From Catellatospora methionotrophica (lineage in GTDB: Bacteria; Actinomycetota; Actinomycetes; Mycobacteriales; Micromonosporaceae): 64,000 nucleotides of DNA. Under the pieces are notes generated by a model, which was given only the letters and a program-made list of their open reading frames with translations, was not told the DNA's origin and did no database searches. Shown piece by piece: positions 31,431-39,750 of this stretch; positions within the stretch are counted from its first letter, which is position 1, and each line of letters starts with the position of its first letter. The stretch is taken from contig NZ_JAAOTJ010000020.1 of NCBI RefSeq assembly GCF_011297335.1, forward strand, positions 62,001-126,000, in the 5' to 3' direction. The translations under genes and the position numbers were made by a program.

Positions 31431-32495
31431 CTACGGGGTACGCAGTACCTCGTCGACGTTGAGGCTGATAGGACGGTCGAGCTGGTCATAGGTGCAGGAC
31501 CGGGGTTCGCGGTCGGGACGCCAGCGCTTGAACTGGGCGGTGTGCCGGAAGCGGTCGCCCTCCATCGCGTCGTACCCGACCTCGACCACGAGTTCGGGGC
31601 GTAGCGGTTCGAAGCCAAGGTCCTTCCCCCCACTCCATCGGCTGGGCGCACCCGGCACGCGCTGGCCCTCCGTCGCCGTCCCCCACGTGTGCTCGGTGGG
31701 GTTGCGGTAAGGCTCCAGCTCCTCCAGCAGTTCGGCCCGGCGTGCCGCGGTGAACGCCGAACTCGCGCCGACGTGGTGCAGCACGCCGTGCTCGTCGTAC
31801 AGGCCGAGCAGCAGCGACCCGACCACCGGCCCGGACGTGTGGTACCGGAACCCGGCCACCACCACGTCCGCCGTACGCGCGTGCTTGATCTTGAACATGA
31901 GCCGCTTGCCGGGGGAGTAGGGCATGTCGGCCGGTTTCGCGATGAGCCCGTCGAGCCCCGCGCCCTCGAACGCGGTGAACCATTCCCGGGCGGTGTCGGC
32001 GTCGGTGGTGACCGGGGTCAGGTGCACCGGCGGCTCGACGTGGGCGAGAGTCTGCGCCAGCAGGGCCCGGCGCTGGGCGTACGGCTGGTCCATCAGCAGC
32101 CGGTCGTCCAGCGCCAGCAGGTCGAAGGCGATGACGTCGGCGGGGGTCTCCACGGACAGCTTGTTCACCCGCGTGGCCGCAGGGTGGATGCGCTGGTTGA
32201 GCATGTCGAAGTCGAGGCGGGGGATGCGGTCGGCGTCGCGGCGGATGCAGACCAGCTCGCAGTCGATCACCGACCGGGCCGGGAACTGCTTGAGAGCCAG
32301 GTTCACGACCTCGGGAAAGTATCGGGTCAGCGTCTTGCCACCGCGGCTGGCCAGCTCGACCTCGTCGCCGTCACGGAAGATGATGCAGCGGTAGCCGTCC
32401 CACTTGGGCTCGAACGTCATACCCGGCGCATCGGGAATCGTCGACACCGGCTTGGCCAGCATCGGTTCCACAGGGGGGTTCACCGGTAGATCCAT
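31431..32495 (-). CDS. ATP-dependent DNA ligase (LigC/LigD-ligase type)
   Basis: 354 residues from ATG 32495; a longer frame upstream reads unlike coding. Catalytic Lys31 in EPKWDGYRCIIF; nucleotidyltransferase motifs SRGGKTLTRYFPE, IDCELVCIRRD, DVIAFDLLALD, EGAGLDGLIAKPADM and MFKIKHARTADVVV; OB-fold at about 240-354. Seals nicks with AMP transfer in end joining or other repair. In the absence of the element it would lie about 2 kb from the LigD-type polymerase gene, which suggests a split NHEJ cluster. Confidence 0.92.
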   Translation of the reverse strand: MDLPVNPPVEPMLAKPVSTIPDAPGMTFEPKWDGYRCIIFRDGDEVELASRGGKTLTRYFPEVVNLALKQFPARSVIDCELVCIRRDADRIPRLDFDMLNQRIHPAATRVNKLSVETPADVIAFDLLALDDRLLMDQPYAQRRALLAQTLAHVEPPVHLTPVTTDADTAREWFTAFEGAGLDGLIAKPADMPYSPGKRLMFKIKHARTADVVVAGFRYHTSGPVVGSLLLGLYDEHGVLHHVGASSAFTAARRAELLEELEPYRNPTEHTWGTATEGQRVPGAPSRWSGGKDLGFEPLRPELVVEVGYDAMEGDRFRHTAQFKRWRPDREPRSCTYDQLDRPISLNVDEVLRTP

Positions 32496-32571
32496 GCCAT
32501 CAGTCAACCAGCAAACCGCCCACCCCGCGCCAATCCCCCCGTTTTCCCAGCCCCTTCTCACCTTTCGAGTC

Positions 32572-32627
32572 GATCATGAACTTGTGGGCACGGCTAGATG
32601 GCGTGTCGCGTCCAAAAGTTCATGATC
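32572..32627. repeat. 56-nt palindromic element, family B copy 1 (inverted)
   Basis: GATCATGAACTT ... AAAAGTTCATGATC, total 56 nt. The middle carries GCGTGTCGCG, the inverse of the CGACACGCCG seen in the copies at 33433 and 39677. It lies upstream of the ligase gene and downstream of the SDR gene. Confidence 0.85.
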
Positions 32628-32646
32628 GTCGGGGTGGGTCGTGCCA

Positions 32647-33375
32647 TCAGGCGGTGGCTGGGGTGGGACTGGACCGCTCCTGCTCGAAGCGGAACTCGCG
32701 GATGAAGCAGTCGCGCGGTTGGCCCACCGCGAACAGCACGCAGTCGGCGACCGAGCGCGCCGTGAGCAGCGCCCCGGCGGTACGCGGCCCGTCCTGCACG
32801 AAGTCCGGCGGGTACAGCGAGATCACCCGGATGCCCTCGGGGCGCAGCCGGTGCGACAGGATGCCGGCCAGCCCCGCCTGCGCGTGTTTGGCGGCGTAGA
32901 AGGCCGGATGTGCGGTCGAGCGGTGGTGGCCGATCTCGCCGCAGCCGGAGATCAGGTTGACGACGTCCGGTCGGGCCGACGCCCTCAGCAGTGGCAACAG
33001 GTGCTTGATCAGCAGCGTGGTCCCGGTCGCCGCCCCGCTGATCATCGACACGATGACGTCGTCGGGGACATCCTCCAGATCTGGCCCCTTCGCGTACGCG
33101 GCCGCGTTGTTGACGAGCACGTCGAGATGGCCGGTCCGCTCGGCGAGGGCCGCGGCGAACCCGCGTACCGCGTCGGGGTCGGCCAGGTCGCACCGGAACG
33201 CCTCGGCGCGGCCAGGCCCGTCCCTGTTGATCAGCTCAGCGGCGGTGGCGGCGGCATCGGCGTCCCGGGCGGACAGGTACACATGCGCGCCCCGGGCCGC
33301 GAAGTCGGCGGCGAGCAGCCGCCCGGTGTCCCGCCCCGCACCGGTGATCGCCACCCGCAGTCCCTCGAAGATCAT
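32647..33375 (-). CDS. Short-chain dehydrogenase/reductase
   Basis: 242 residues from ATG 33375. Rossmann start AITGAGRDTGRLLA (TGxxxxxGR), DVLVNNAAAYAKG (NNAA), the catalytic Ser in NLISGCGEIG, the Tyr-x-x-x-Lys in FYAAKHAQ, and the PPDFVQDG following strand 6. A classical SDR of standard length; substrate and cofactor preference (probably NADP by the basic residue context) cannot be decided. Flanked on both sides by palindromes of family B. Confidence 0.88.
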   Translation of the reverse strand: MIFEGLRVAITGAGRDTGRLLAADFAARGAHVYLSARDADAAATAAELINRDGPGRAEAFRCDLADPDAVRGFAAALAERTGHLDVLVNNAAAYAKGPDLEDVPDDVIVSMISGAATGTTLLIKHLLPLLRASARPDVVNLISGCGEIGHHRSTAHPAFYAAKHAQAGLAGILSHRLRPEGIRVISLYPPDFVQDGPRTAGALLTARSVADCVLFAVGQPRDCFIREFRFEQERSSPTPATA

Positions 33376-33432
33376 GCCTAGATCCCATCACCTCCATCGT
33401 GCTTGAGGTCAACCTTCCGCCCCCCGCTAGAC

Positions 33433-33487
33433 GATCATGAACTTAGGCCGGCGACACGCCGCCGAACCCGCCCATGAGTTCATGATC
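33433..33487. repeat. 55-nt palindromic element, family B copy 2
   Basis: GATCATGAACTT (33433-33444) to AGTTCATGATC (33477-33487), with CGACACGCCG in the middle. It is located between divergent genes (SDR and pectate lyase), so termination is not its obvious role. Confidence 0.85.
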
Positions 33488-33536
33488 AACGCGGACGGCG
33501 GACGGCGGGCTGCAACAAACCTGCACATCGATAACC

Positions 33537-33566
33537 TTGCATGCGTGGAAAGCGCTTTCCTATGCT
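33537..33566 (+). promoter_or_regulatory. Pectate lyase promoter with LacI-type operator in the spacer
   Basis: TTGCAT (33537-33542) and TATGCT (33561-33566) are separated by 18 bases. The spacer holds the perfect palindrome GGAAAGCGCTTTCC (33547-33560), the half-site style of LacI-family sugar repressors, with central CG. A repressor here would block polymerase directly. The ATG of the first pectate lyase is 70 bases downstream. Confidence 0.65.
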
Positions 33567-33635
33567 CGGAGGTCACGTCGGGTTTCGTCGATGTTTCAGG
33601 CGCTCGACGGCTCGATCTCGCGGAAGGGAAGGCGC

Positions 33636-35300
33636 ATGAAGGTACGTTCCCGGCTCGCCACCGCCGCGGTGGCTGCCGCGGTGGCGGCGGCGATGCTGTA
33701 CGCGGGCACCGCCAACGCCGCCACGCTGTTCCATGACGACTTCAACGACGGCGACTCGGCCGGCTGGACGATGTCCGGCGGGACCTGGTCTGTCATCGCC
33801 GACGGCACGTCCGTGCTGCGGCAGGCGGGCACGAGCTCCGACGCCCGCGCCCGGGCGGGCTCGACCGCGTGGGCGAACTACACCGTCACCGCGCGGGTGA
33901 AGATCACCGCGGTCAACGGCACAAACCGGTTCGCCGCGCTGCTGGCCAGGGCGCAGTCGAACACCAACTACTACTACCTGGCCCTGCGCACCGACCACAC
34001 GGTCGAGCTGAAGAAGCTGGTCGGCGGGTCGTCCACGACCCTGGCCAGCGCGGCGGTCACGGTGACCACCGGCGCCTGGTACACGCTGAGCCTCAAGGTC
34101 AGCGGCAGCAGTCTCCAGGGCACCGTCAACGGCGGCACGGCCGTGTCCGCGACGGACAGCCAGTTCGCCACCGGGCAGATCGGCGTGGCCACCTACAACG
34201 CCGCCGCGAACTTCGACGACGTGCTGGTGGCCGACGCGGCCGGGCCGTCACCGAGCCCGAGCGCCGGCCCGTCCGCGAGCAGCAGCCCGAGCGCCAGCCC
34301 GCGGCCGAGCACCAGCCCGAGCACAAGCCCCAATCCGAGCCCCAGCCCGAGCGGGCCGCCCCCGAACCCGCCGGGCCCGGGGCAGCCGGACGGGTTCGCG
34401 ACCGTCGCCGGATACGGGCAGGCCACCACCACGGGCGGGGCCGGCGGGCCGACCGTCACGGTGGACACCACCGAGGAGTTCCTGGACTACATCGCGCGCA
34501 CGGGGCCGTACACGATCCAGGTGTCCGGCACGATCACGCTGCCGACCGGCACCACCGACGGCATGCACAACGTGACCTCCGACAAGACGATCGTCGGTCT
34601 CGGCTCGACCGCGCGCCTGGTCGGCGGGGGCCTCAACATCGGCGTGCCGATCAGCGACGCGGTGACCTCGCCCCCCGCGAACGCCGTGCACAACGTCATC
34701 ATCCGCAACCTGTCCATCAGCGGCGCGACCGACGACCTGATCAACGTGCAGATGTTCTCGCACCACATCTGGATCGACCACAACGACCTGTCCGACGGCG
34801 GCGACGGCGCGCTCGACATCAAGCGCGGCTCTGACCTGCTCACGGTGTCCTGGAACAGGTTCCACGACCACGACAAGACGACCCTGGTCGGCCACGACGA
34901 CGCCAACGGCGCGCAGGACACCGGCCGGCTGCGAGTCACCTACCACCACAACTTCTTCGACCGCTCCGACCAGCGCAACCCGAGGGTGCGCTTCTCGCCG
35001 CTGGTCCACGTCTACAACAACTACTACTACGACAACAGCTACGGCATCGCGTCGACCAACGAGTCCGGCCTGTTCGTGGAGGGCAACTACTTCTACAGCG
35101 TGAACAACCCCGGCCGGGTGGAGTTCAGCGGCCCGCTGGGCCGCATGGTCGAGCGCAACAACATCCTCGTCGAGTGCAACCACCCCATCGAGGTGCGCGG
35201 CACCGTCACCGACCCGGCGACCTTCTACCCGTACACCGTGGACGCACCGGCCTCCGTGCCGACGATCGTCCCGGCGGGCGCGGGCGTCGGAAAGATCTGA
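33636..35300 (+). CDS. Secreted pectate lyase (PL1), with N-terminal concanavalin-like domain
   Basis: 554 residues from ATG 33636 (GGAAGG upstream). Signal peptide with AxA cleavage (YAGTANAATL) at about 28-31. Residues 31-202: LamG/DUF1080-like beta-sandwich starting LFHDDFNDGDSAGWT, probably carbohydrate binding. Residues 202-250: Pro/Ser/Thr linker. Residues 250-554: PL1 right-handed beta-helix with HHIWIDHNDL, RLRVTYHHNFFD, the catalytic Arg region RNPRVRFSPLVHVYNNYYY. Cleaves polygalacturonate by beta-elimination with calcium. Paired with a paralogue 11 bases downstream. Confidence 0.9.
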   Translation: MKVRSRLATAAVAAAVAAAMLYAGTANAATLFHDDFNDGDSAGWTMSGGTWSVIADGTSVLRQAGTSSDARARAGSTAWANYTVTARVKITAVNGTNRFAALLARAQSNTNYYYLALRTDHTVELKKLVGGSSTTLASAAVTVTTGAWYTLSLKVSGSSLQGTVNGGTAVSATDSQFATGQIGVATYNAAANFDDVLVADAAGPSPSPSAGPSASSSPSASPRPSTSPSTSPNPSPSPSGPPPNPPGPGQPDGFATVAGYGQATTTGGAGGPTVTVDTTEEFLDYIARTGPYTIQVSGTITLPTGTTDGMHNVTSDKTIVGLGSTARLVGGGLNIGVPISDAVTSPPANAVHNVIIRNLSISGATDDLINVQMFSHHIWIDHNDLSDGGDGALDIKRGSDLLTVSWNRFHDHDKTTLVGHDDANGAQDTGRLRVTYHHNFFDRSDQRNPRVRFSPLVHVYNNYYYDNSYGIASTNESGLFVEGNYFYSVNNPGRVEFSGPLGRMVERNNILVECNHPIEVRGTVTDPATFYPYTVDAPASVPTIVPAGAGVGKI

Positions 35301-35311
35301 GGGGGTACGCG

Positions 35312-36937
35312 ATGAGGACAGCACACCGGGCGTGGGTCGCCACGGCCGTGCTCGCCGCGACGGTGGCGTTCAGCGCCGTCGCGGTCGGCCGGGCCGACGC
35401 GGCGAACCTGTTCAGCGACGACTTCGCCGACGGCAACGCGAGCGGCTGGTCGACCTCGGGCGGCAGCTGGTCGGTGTCCGGTCAGGCCTACCGCCAGTCC
35501 GGCACCGGCGCGGACGCGAAAGCACAGGCGGGCTCCACCGCGTGGACCGACTACACGGTGCAGGCGCGGGTGCAGCCGACGGCATTCGGCAACAGCACCC
35601 GGGCCGCGGGTGTGCTCGCCCGCGCCCAGAACACGACCAACTTCTACGCCCTGGTGCTGACCGGCGCCGGCACGGCGCAACTGCGCCGCGTCTCCGGCGG
35701 CGGGGTGACGACCCTGGCCAGCGCGCCGGTGACGGTCACCACCGGCACCTGGTACACGCTCGCGCTGCGGGTCAGCGGGTCCCAGCTGTCCGGCGCGGTC
35801 AACGGCGCGACGCTGGTCAGCACCGCTGACGGCACATTCGCCAGCGGGCGGGTCGGGCTGACGGCGTCCTACGCGAGCGCGGCCTTCGACGACGTGACCG
35901 TCGACGGCGGGCCCGGCACCCCGCCGAGCCCGAGCACCAGCCCGATGCCGTCACCGAGCGCGTCCGCATCACCCGGTCCGAGCAGCAGCCCGAGCCCGAG
36001 CGCGTCGCCGTCGCGGCCGCCGAGCCCGTCGCCGAGCACCAGCCCCGGACCGGTGCCGCCGAACCAGGCCGACGGTTTCGCCAGCGTGAACGCGCTCGGC
36101 CAGAACGGCACGTACGGCGGTGTGGGCGGGCCGACGGTCGTCGTCGACACCACCGCCGAGCTGCTGGCCGCGATCGACACCATCGGGCCGATGGTCATCC
36201 AGGTGCAGGGGACGATCACCATCGACAGCAAGCGGGGCGTACGCCCGCACAAGACGATCATCGGGCTGGGCTCCAGCGCCGTCATCAACGGGGGCGGATT
36301 CGACTTCTACCGCTCGTACAACGTGATCGTCAGGAACTTGACCTTCACCAACGCCGAGGACGACGCGGTCAACGTGGGCCAGAACTCGCACCACGTCTGG
36401 ATCGACCACAACCGCTTCGTGGCCCCGGTCGACGGCTCGATCGACATCGTGCGGGGCGCGGAGTACGTCACCGTGTCCTGGAACCACTTCGACCACACCG
36501 ACAAGTCGATGCTGATCGGCCACTCCGACGGCAGCGCCAGCGAGGACGTCGGCCACCTCAAGGTGACCATCCATCACAACTTCTTCGACCACAGCCGCCA
36601 GCGCCACCCGCGCGTGCGCTGGGGCGACCCGGTGCACGTCTACAACAACTACTTTCTGGGCAACGAGCTGTACGGCGTCGCGTCGACGCAGGACGGCGGC
36701 GTGCTGCTGGAGGGCAACTATTTCCAGGACGTGCCGTTCCCGTGCTTCTCGGCCGGCGGCTACGCCGACAGCGGCCCCGGCCGCCTGGTTCAGCGCAACA
36801 ACATCTTCACAGCATCCGGCCCCTGCGAGGTCTCCGGAACCGTCGGCGACCCCGCCGCGTACTACCCGTACACCGTCGCGGCCCCCTCCACCGTTCCCGC
36901 GATAGTGACCGCCGGAGCAGGTGCGGGCCGCCTCTGA
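35312..36937 (+). CDS. Second secreted pectate lyase (PL1), paralogue of the preceding gene
   Basis: 541 residues from ATG 35312, preceded by GAGGGGG. Signal peptide ending in GRADA-A; N-terminal sandwich LFSDDFADGNASGWS (residues ~31-203), Pro/Ser linker (~203-251), PL1 domain (~252-541) with HHVWIDHNRF, LKVTIHHNFFDHSRQRHPRVRWGD and VYNNYF. Same domain order as its neighbour, clearly a tandem duplicate, but the catalytic domain has diverged, so substrate methylation preference may differ. Co-transcribed with it; a long hairpin follows. Confidence 0.9.
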   Translation: MRTAHRAWVATAVLAATVAFSAVAVGRADAANLFSDDFADGNASGWSTSGGSWSVSGQAYRQSGTGADAKAQAGSTAWTDYTVQARVQPTAFGNSTRAAGVLARAQNTTNFYALVLTGAGTAQLRRVSGGGVTTLASAPVTVTTGTWYTLALRVSGSQLSGAVNGATLVSTADGTFASGRVGLTASYASAAFDDVTVDGGPGTPPSPSTSPMPSPSASASPGPSSSPSPSASPSRPPSPSPSTSPGPVPPNQADGFASVNALGQNGTYGGVGGPTVVVDTTAELLAAIDTIGPMVIQVQGTITIDSKRGVRPHKTIIGLGSSAVINGGGFDFYRSYNVIVRNLTFTNAEDDAVNVGQNSHHVWIDHNRFVAPVDGSIDIVRGAEYVTVSWNHFDHTDKSMLIGHSDGSASEDVGHLKVTIHHNFFDHSRQRHPRVRWGDPVHVYNNYFLGNELYGVASTQDGGVLLEGNYFQDVPFPCFSAGGYADSGPGRLVQRNNIFTASGPCEVSGTVGDPAAYYPYTVAAPSTVPAIVTAGAGAGRL

Positions 36938-36963
36938 CCGGCGGGCCACTCCATCGACAGGAG

Positions 36964-37022
36964 GGTACGGCGGGCACGTCCAGCCAGGTGCGAGCCATGG
37001 TGGAGGACGTGCCCGCCGTACC
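36964..37022. terminator. Long hairpin after the pectate lyase pair
   Basis: Perfect 18-base arms (36964-36981 and 37005-37022), the left reading GGTACGGCGGGCACGTCC, around 23 bases. It lies between convergent genes. Confidence 0.75.
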
Positions 37023-37036
37023 GGCACTAGAGCTGG

Positions 37037-37249
37037 TCAGCGCTCCGGCGAGGGCCCGTCGTGGGGCCAGTCGGCGAAGTGGGCCAGCAGCTGGGCTCCA
37101 TGAACGCGGCGTTCACAGGGGTGGCTACGGCCGCAGTGACAGCAGCAGCCGCTGAGGTCTCGCCGATGTGCGGCCAGCAGGTGAGCGCCGTAGGCCGCTT
37201 GTGCTTCGGCGTAGCGGGTGAACTCCTGCTCCGGGATCGTTCTAACCAT
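37037..37249 (-). CDS. Small Cys-rich protein paired with the XRE-PLD gene (70 aa)
   Basis: ATG 37249; a further in-frame start lies at 37291 but the shorter one fits better. Text: MVRTIPEQEFTRYAEAQAAY, then GCCCHCGRSHPCERRVHG with five Cys in twelve positions, and AQLLAHFADWP. The Cys/His cluster suggests zinc. Small proteins of this sort are often next to HTH regulators in Micromonosporaceae. The gene is divergent from 37362 with about 110 bases between. Confidence 0.65.
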   Translation of the reverse strand: MVRTIPEQEFTRYAEAQAAYGAHLLAAHRRDLSGCCCHCGRSHPCERRVHGAQLLAHFADWPHDGPSPER

Positions 37250-37361
37250 GAGTCGATGTAACGCCTGCGGGCGGGGGCGTTGGCACCGCACCGAGGTTCC
37301 CTTCCTGGGATATTTAGTGGACTATGTAGATGCCCCTGAACGTTCCAAGGAATGGCCGTCC

Positions 37362-38096
37362 ATGGCGAACGAACGCCTCCGTGCTGTCATGCACTCGACC
37401 GGGATCACCACGCATCGGCTGGCTGCGGAACTCGGCGTGGACCCGAAGACCGTCGAACGCTGGGTCACCCGCGACACCGTTCCCCATCGGACGACAGCCT
37501 TCAACGCGGCGCGCCTGCTCGGCAGCCCCATGGCGTACGTCTGGCCCGCGCTCGCCAGCAGAGCGGCGGCACCCGAGAACGAGGTGATCGGCCTCTACCC
37601 GCACCGTCATCTCGTACCTCGATCACTGTGGTTCGACCTGCTCAAGAACGCACAGCGCGAGATCGTCGTGATGGCATACGCCAGCCTGTTCCTGCCCGAG
37701 GACAACCCCGAGTCGATACGGCTCCTGGCGGAGAAGGCGGAGTCCGGTGTGCGGGTCCGGCTCGCGCTGGGGGACCCGGACTCACCCGAGGTGGCGCGAC
37801 GCGGTGCCGAGGAGGGCTTGGGGGAGGCGCTGGCGGGCCGCGTGCGCATGGCAGTCGCCTACTACCGCCCCCTGCTGGACGTCGTCGCGGTCGACTTCCG
37901 CCTGCACCGCACGACGCTGTACAACTCCGTCTTCGTCTACGACGACGAGATGCTGGTCAACCAGCACGCCTACGGCGTGTACGGGTACCTGGCACCAATT
38001 CTGCACCTGCGCAGACACGGGGAAGACGGCCTCTTCGGCATGTATGCCGGATCCTTCGAACGTGTCTGGGAACGTGCCTACCCGTGCCCCCGATGA
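37362..38096 (+). CDS. XRE-type HTH protein with phospholipase D-like domain
   Basis: 244 residues from ATG 37362; an in-frame extension to 37218 reads implausibly. Residues 1-65 are the HTH (MANERLRAVMHSTGITTHRL, ELGVDPKTVERWVTRD). From about 85 a PLD-like fold follows: VPRSLWFDLLKNAQREIVVMAYASLFL, ESGVRVRLALGDPDS, and VYDDEMLVNQHAYG where an HKD motif would lie. The HKD Lys/Asp pattern is not complete, so catalysis is doubtful. The family is common in actinobacteria and its role is unknown. Confidence 0.75.
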   Translation: MANERLRAVMHSTGITTHRLAAELGVDPKTVERWVTRDTVPHRTTAFNAARLLGSPMAYVWPALASRAAAPENEVIGLYPHRHLVPRSLWFDLLKNAQREIVVMAYASLFLPEDNPESIRLLAEKAESGVRVRLALGDPDSPEVARRGAEEGLGEALAGRVRMAVAYYRPLLDVVAVDFRLHRTTLYNSVFVYDDEMLVNQHAYGVYGYLAPILHLRRHGEDGLFGMYAGSFERVWERAYPCPR

Positions 38097-38115
38097 CGAG
38101 TCGGTCTGGCCGCCG

Positions 38116-38826
38116 TCACGGGGACACCACGGTACGTACGAGTGCCGCGGTATCGCGCAGGTCGCGTAGCACGGTCTGCGCACCGGCGGCCCGCAACTCG
38201 GCCTCGCTGAATTTGCCCGTGCACACGCCGACCACCCTCGCCCCGCCGAGCCGACCGGCTTCGACATCGCGAGGTGTGTCCCCGATCAACACCGTGTCCT
38301 CGGAGCTGAACACCGTGCCGTACTTCCCGCTGGCCTTGCGCCTCGCGGCTGTGACCAGGTCGGCCCTGACTTCGCTGTCCTCGCCGTAGCCGCCGACCTC
38401 GAAGTCCAGGCCCGCCTCCAGACCGAACGCGGCAACCTTGGCGTACGCGTTGCGCGCGATGTTGCCGGTGAGCACCGACTGGACGACGCCCGGTGCCGCT
38501 GCGAGTGCCGCAATAGCCTGGCCTGCACCGGGCATGGCCCGTCCGCGCTCCCGCAATCGAGGAACGAGGGCTTCGAGAGCGGCTGCCATCACATCGGGGA
38601 GGGCAGCTCTCGGCTCATCGCTGAAGGCCAAGCCATGTCGCTCGAACAGCGTACGCATGATCGCCGGATCGGTCATGCCGTCGGTGACGACGGGCTGTGT
38701 GGAGGGGGCCCCGGTCAGAATCTCGAAGCCGCGCGCGTAGGCCTCCTTACTCACCCCGCCGTTATCGATCAGTGTGCCGTCCACGTCCCATAGGACGAAA
38801 ATACGAGTCTTCGCTGCGAGGCTCAT
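38116..38826 (-). CDS. HAD-superfamily phosphatase (phosphoglycolate phosphatase-like)
   Basis: 236 residues from ATG 38826. Motif I is LWDVDGTLIDNGG (nucleophile and acid Asp), helical cap at about 20-90, motif II VLTGNIARNAYAKVA, motif III Lys in the ADLVTAARRKAS region, motif IV VLIGDTPRDVEAG. Cytoplasmic phosphatase of the Gph type; the exact substrate is not readable. Convergent with the XRE-PLD gene. Confidence 0.88.
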   Translation of the reverse strand: MSLAAKTRIFVLWDVDGTLIDNGGVSKEAYARGFEILTGAPSTQPVVTDGMTDPAIMRTLFERHGLAFSDEPRAALPDVMAAALEALVPRLRERGRAMPGAGQAIAALAAAPGVVQSVLTGNIARNAYAKVAAFGLEAGLDFEVGGYGEDSEVRADLVTAARRKASGKYGTVFSSEDTVLIGDTPRDVEAGRLGGARVVGVCTGKFSEAELRAAGAQTVLRDLRDTAALVRTVVSP

Positions 38827-39094
38827 GCAAGCACCGTACGTACCGACAGCGAGAGCCGTCGCGTCGCAGGCGGTGACCTGTCTCCACGGTCCAGGTCCGA
38901 GTGGCCCATGCCCCCCGACCGGCGGTGGTGGCGGATGGCTCGGTGGGCCACGCTCAGTGACCGGGCCACTCGGAACGGGTAAGCCGGGCGGTGGCCGAAC
39001 AGTGCTCACCGGTCGTCGCGCGATGTCGACCGTCCAAAGCGGTCAGCCTACTCGCACGGTGATGGTGATCACGCATCGTGCTCAGAATGTCACG

Positions 39095-39652
39095 ATGAGG
39101 AAATCGCAGAAACCGCTGCTTCTGGTCGCCGCCCTCGGCGTGGCCGCGTTCGCCTTCTGTGGCGTCTGTAACGGCGTCAACTCCATGATCGGTGGGGGCG
39201 ACGACGAAGCAGCACCGGGCTCCCGCCCCGCTGCCGCTGTCGCACCGGGTGGGCCCACGCCGGGCGGGGTCGTTCCGTCCGCGTCGGCGGCCACACAGGT
39301 GACCACGCCCGCGCCGACCAAGGCGGCTCCTTCGCCCACGCCGGTTTATTTCGCCAGCTGCGACGCCGTACGCAAGGCGGGCAAGGCGCCACTGCGCAGA
39401 GGGCTGCCCGGCTACCGTGCGGCGCTGGATCGTGACGCCGACGGGGTGGCCTGCGAGCAGACCGAAGGTTCGACCGGTGGCCAGCCCAAGACTCAGCCGA
39501 AGGCCTCCCCCAAACCGAAGCCGCAGAACGACCCGCGCTACAGCACCTGCGCGAAGGCGAAGGCCGCGGGATACGGCCCGTACCGCAGGGGTGTCGACCC
39601 CGAGTACTCGTGGTATCGCGACGCTGACAGCGACGGAGTCGTCTGCGAGTAG
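39095..39652 (+). CDS. Membrane-anchored protein with two excalibur calcium-binding domains
   Basis: 185 residues from ATG 39095 (five-base GATGAGG region weakly spaced). N-terminal helix (LLLVAALGVAAFAFCGVC) as anchor or signal, Pro/Thr/Ala linker, then two excalibur repeats: YFASCDAVRKAGKAPLRRG...LDRDADGVACE at about 115-148 and YSTCAKAKAAGYGPYRRG...RDADSDGVVCE at the C-terminus. The DxDxDGxxCE motif binds calcium. Extracellular; function unknown. A 268-base gap upstream holds only an 11-bp inverted repeat (38897-38907 and 38963-38973). Confidence 0.88.
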   Translation: MRKSQKPLLLVAALGVAAFAFCGVCNGVNSMIGGGDDEAAPGSRPAAAVAPGGPTPGGVVPSASAATQVTTPAPTKAAPSPTPVYFASCDAVRKAGKAPLRRGLPGYRAALDRDADGVACEQTEGSTGGQPKTQPKASPKPKPQNDPRYSTCAKAKAAGYGPYRRGVDPEYSWYRDADSDGVVCE

Positions 39653-39676
39653 CGGCCGACAGTCCCTCCCGCCGTC

Positions 39677-39732
39677 GATCATGAAGTTACGGGTGCCGAC
39701 ACGCCGTCGAACACATCCATAAGTTCATGATC
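39677..39732. repeat. 56-nt palindromic element, family B copy 3
   Basis: GATCATGAAGTT to AAGTTCATGATC, 56 nt, with CGACACGCCGTCGAAC in the middle as in the copy at 33433. It lies between convergent genes here. Confidence 0.85.
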
Positions 39733-39750
39733 AACGCGGGGGGTGTCTGG

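Noticed and set aside
34243-34390. Tandem repeats in the pectate lyase and LPMO genes
   Set aside because: These are ordinary Pro/Ser/Thr linkers (PSPS type) between domains of secreted actinobacterial enzymes.
38897-38973. 11-bp inverted repeat as a terminator or operator
   Set aside because: The arms are 55 bases apart in GC-rich DNA and it lies upstream of both genes; support is too weak to list as a feature.
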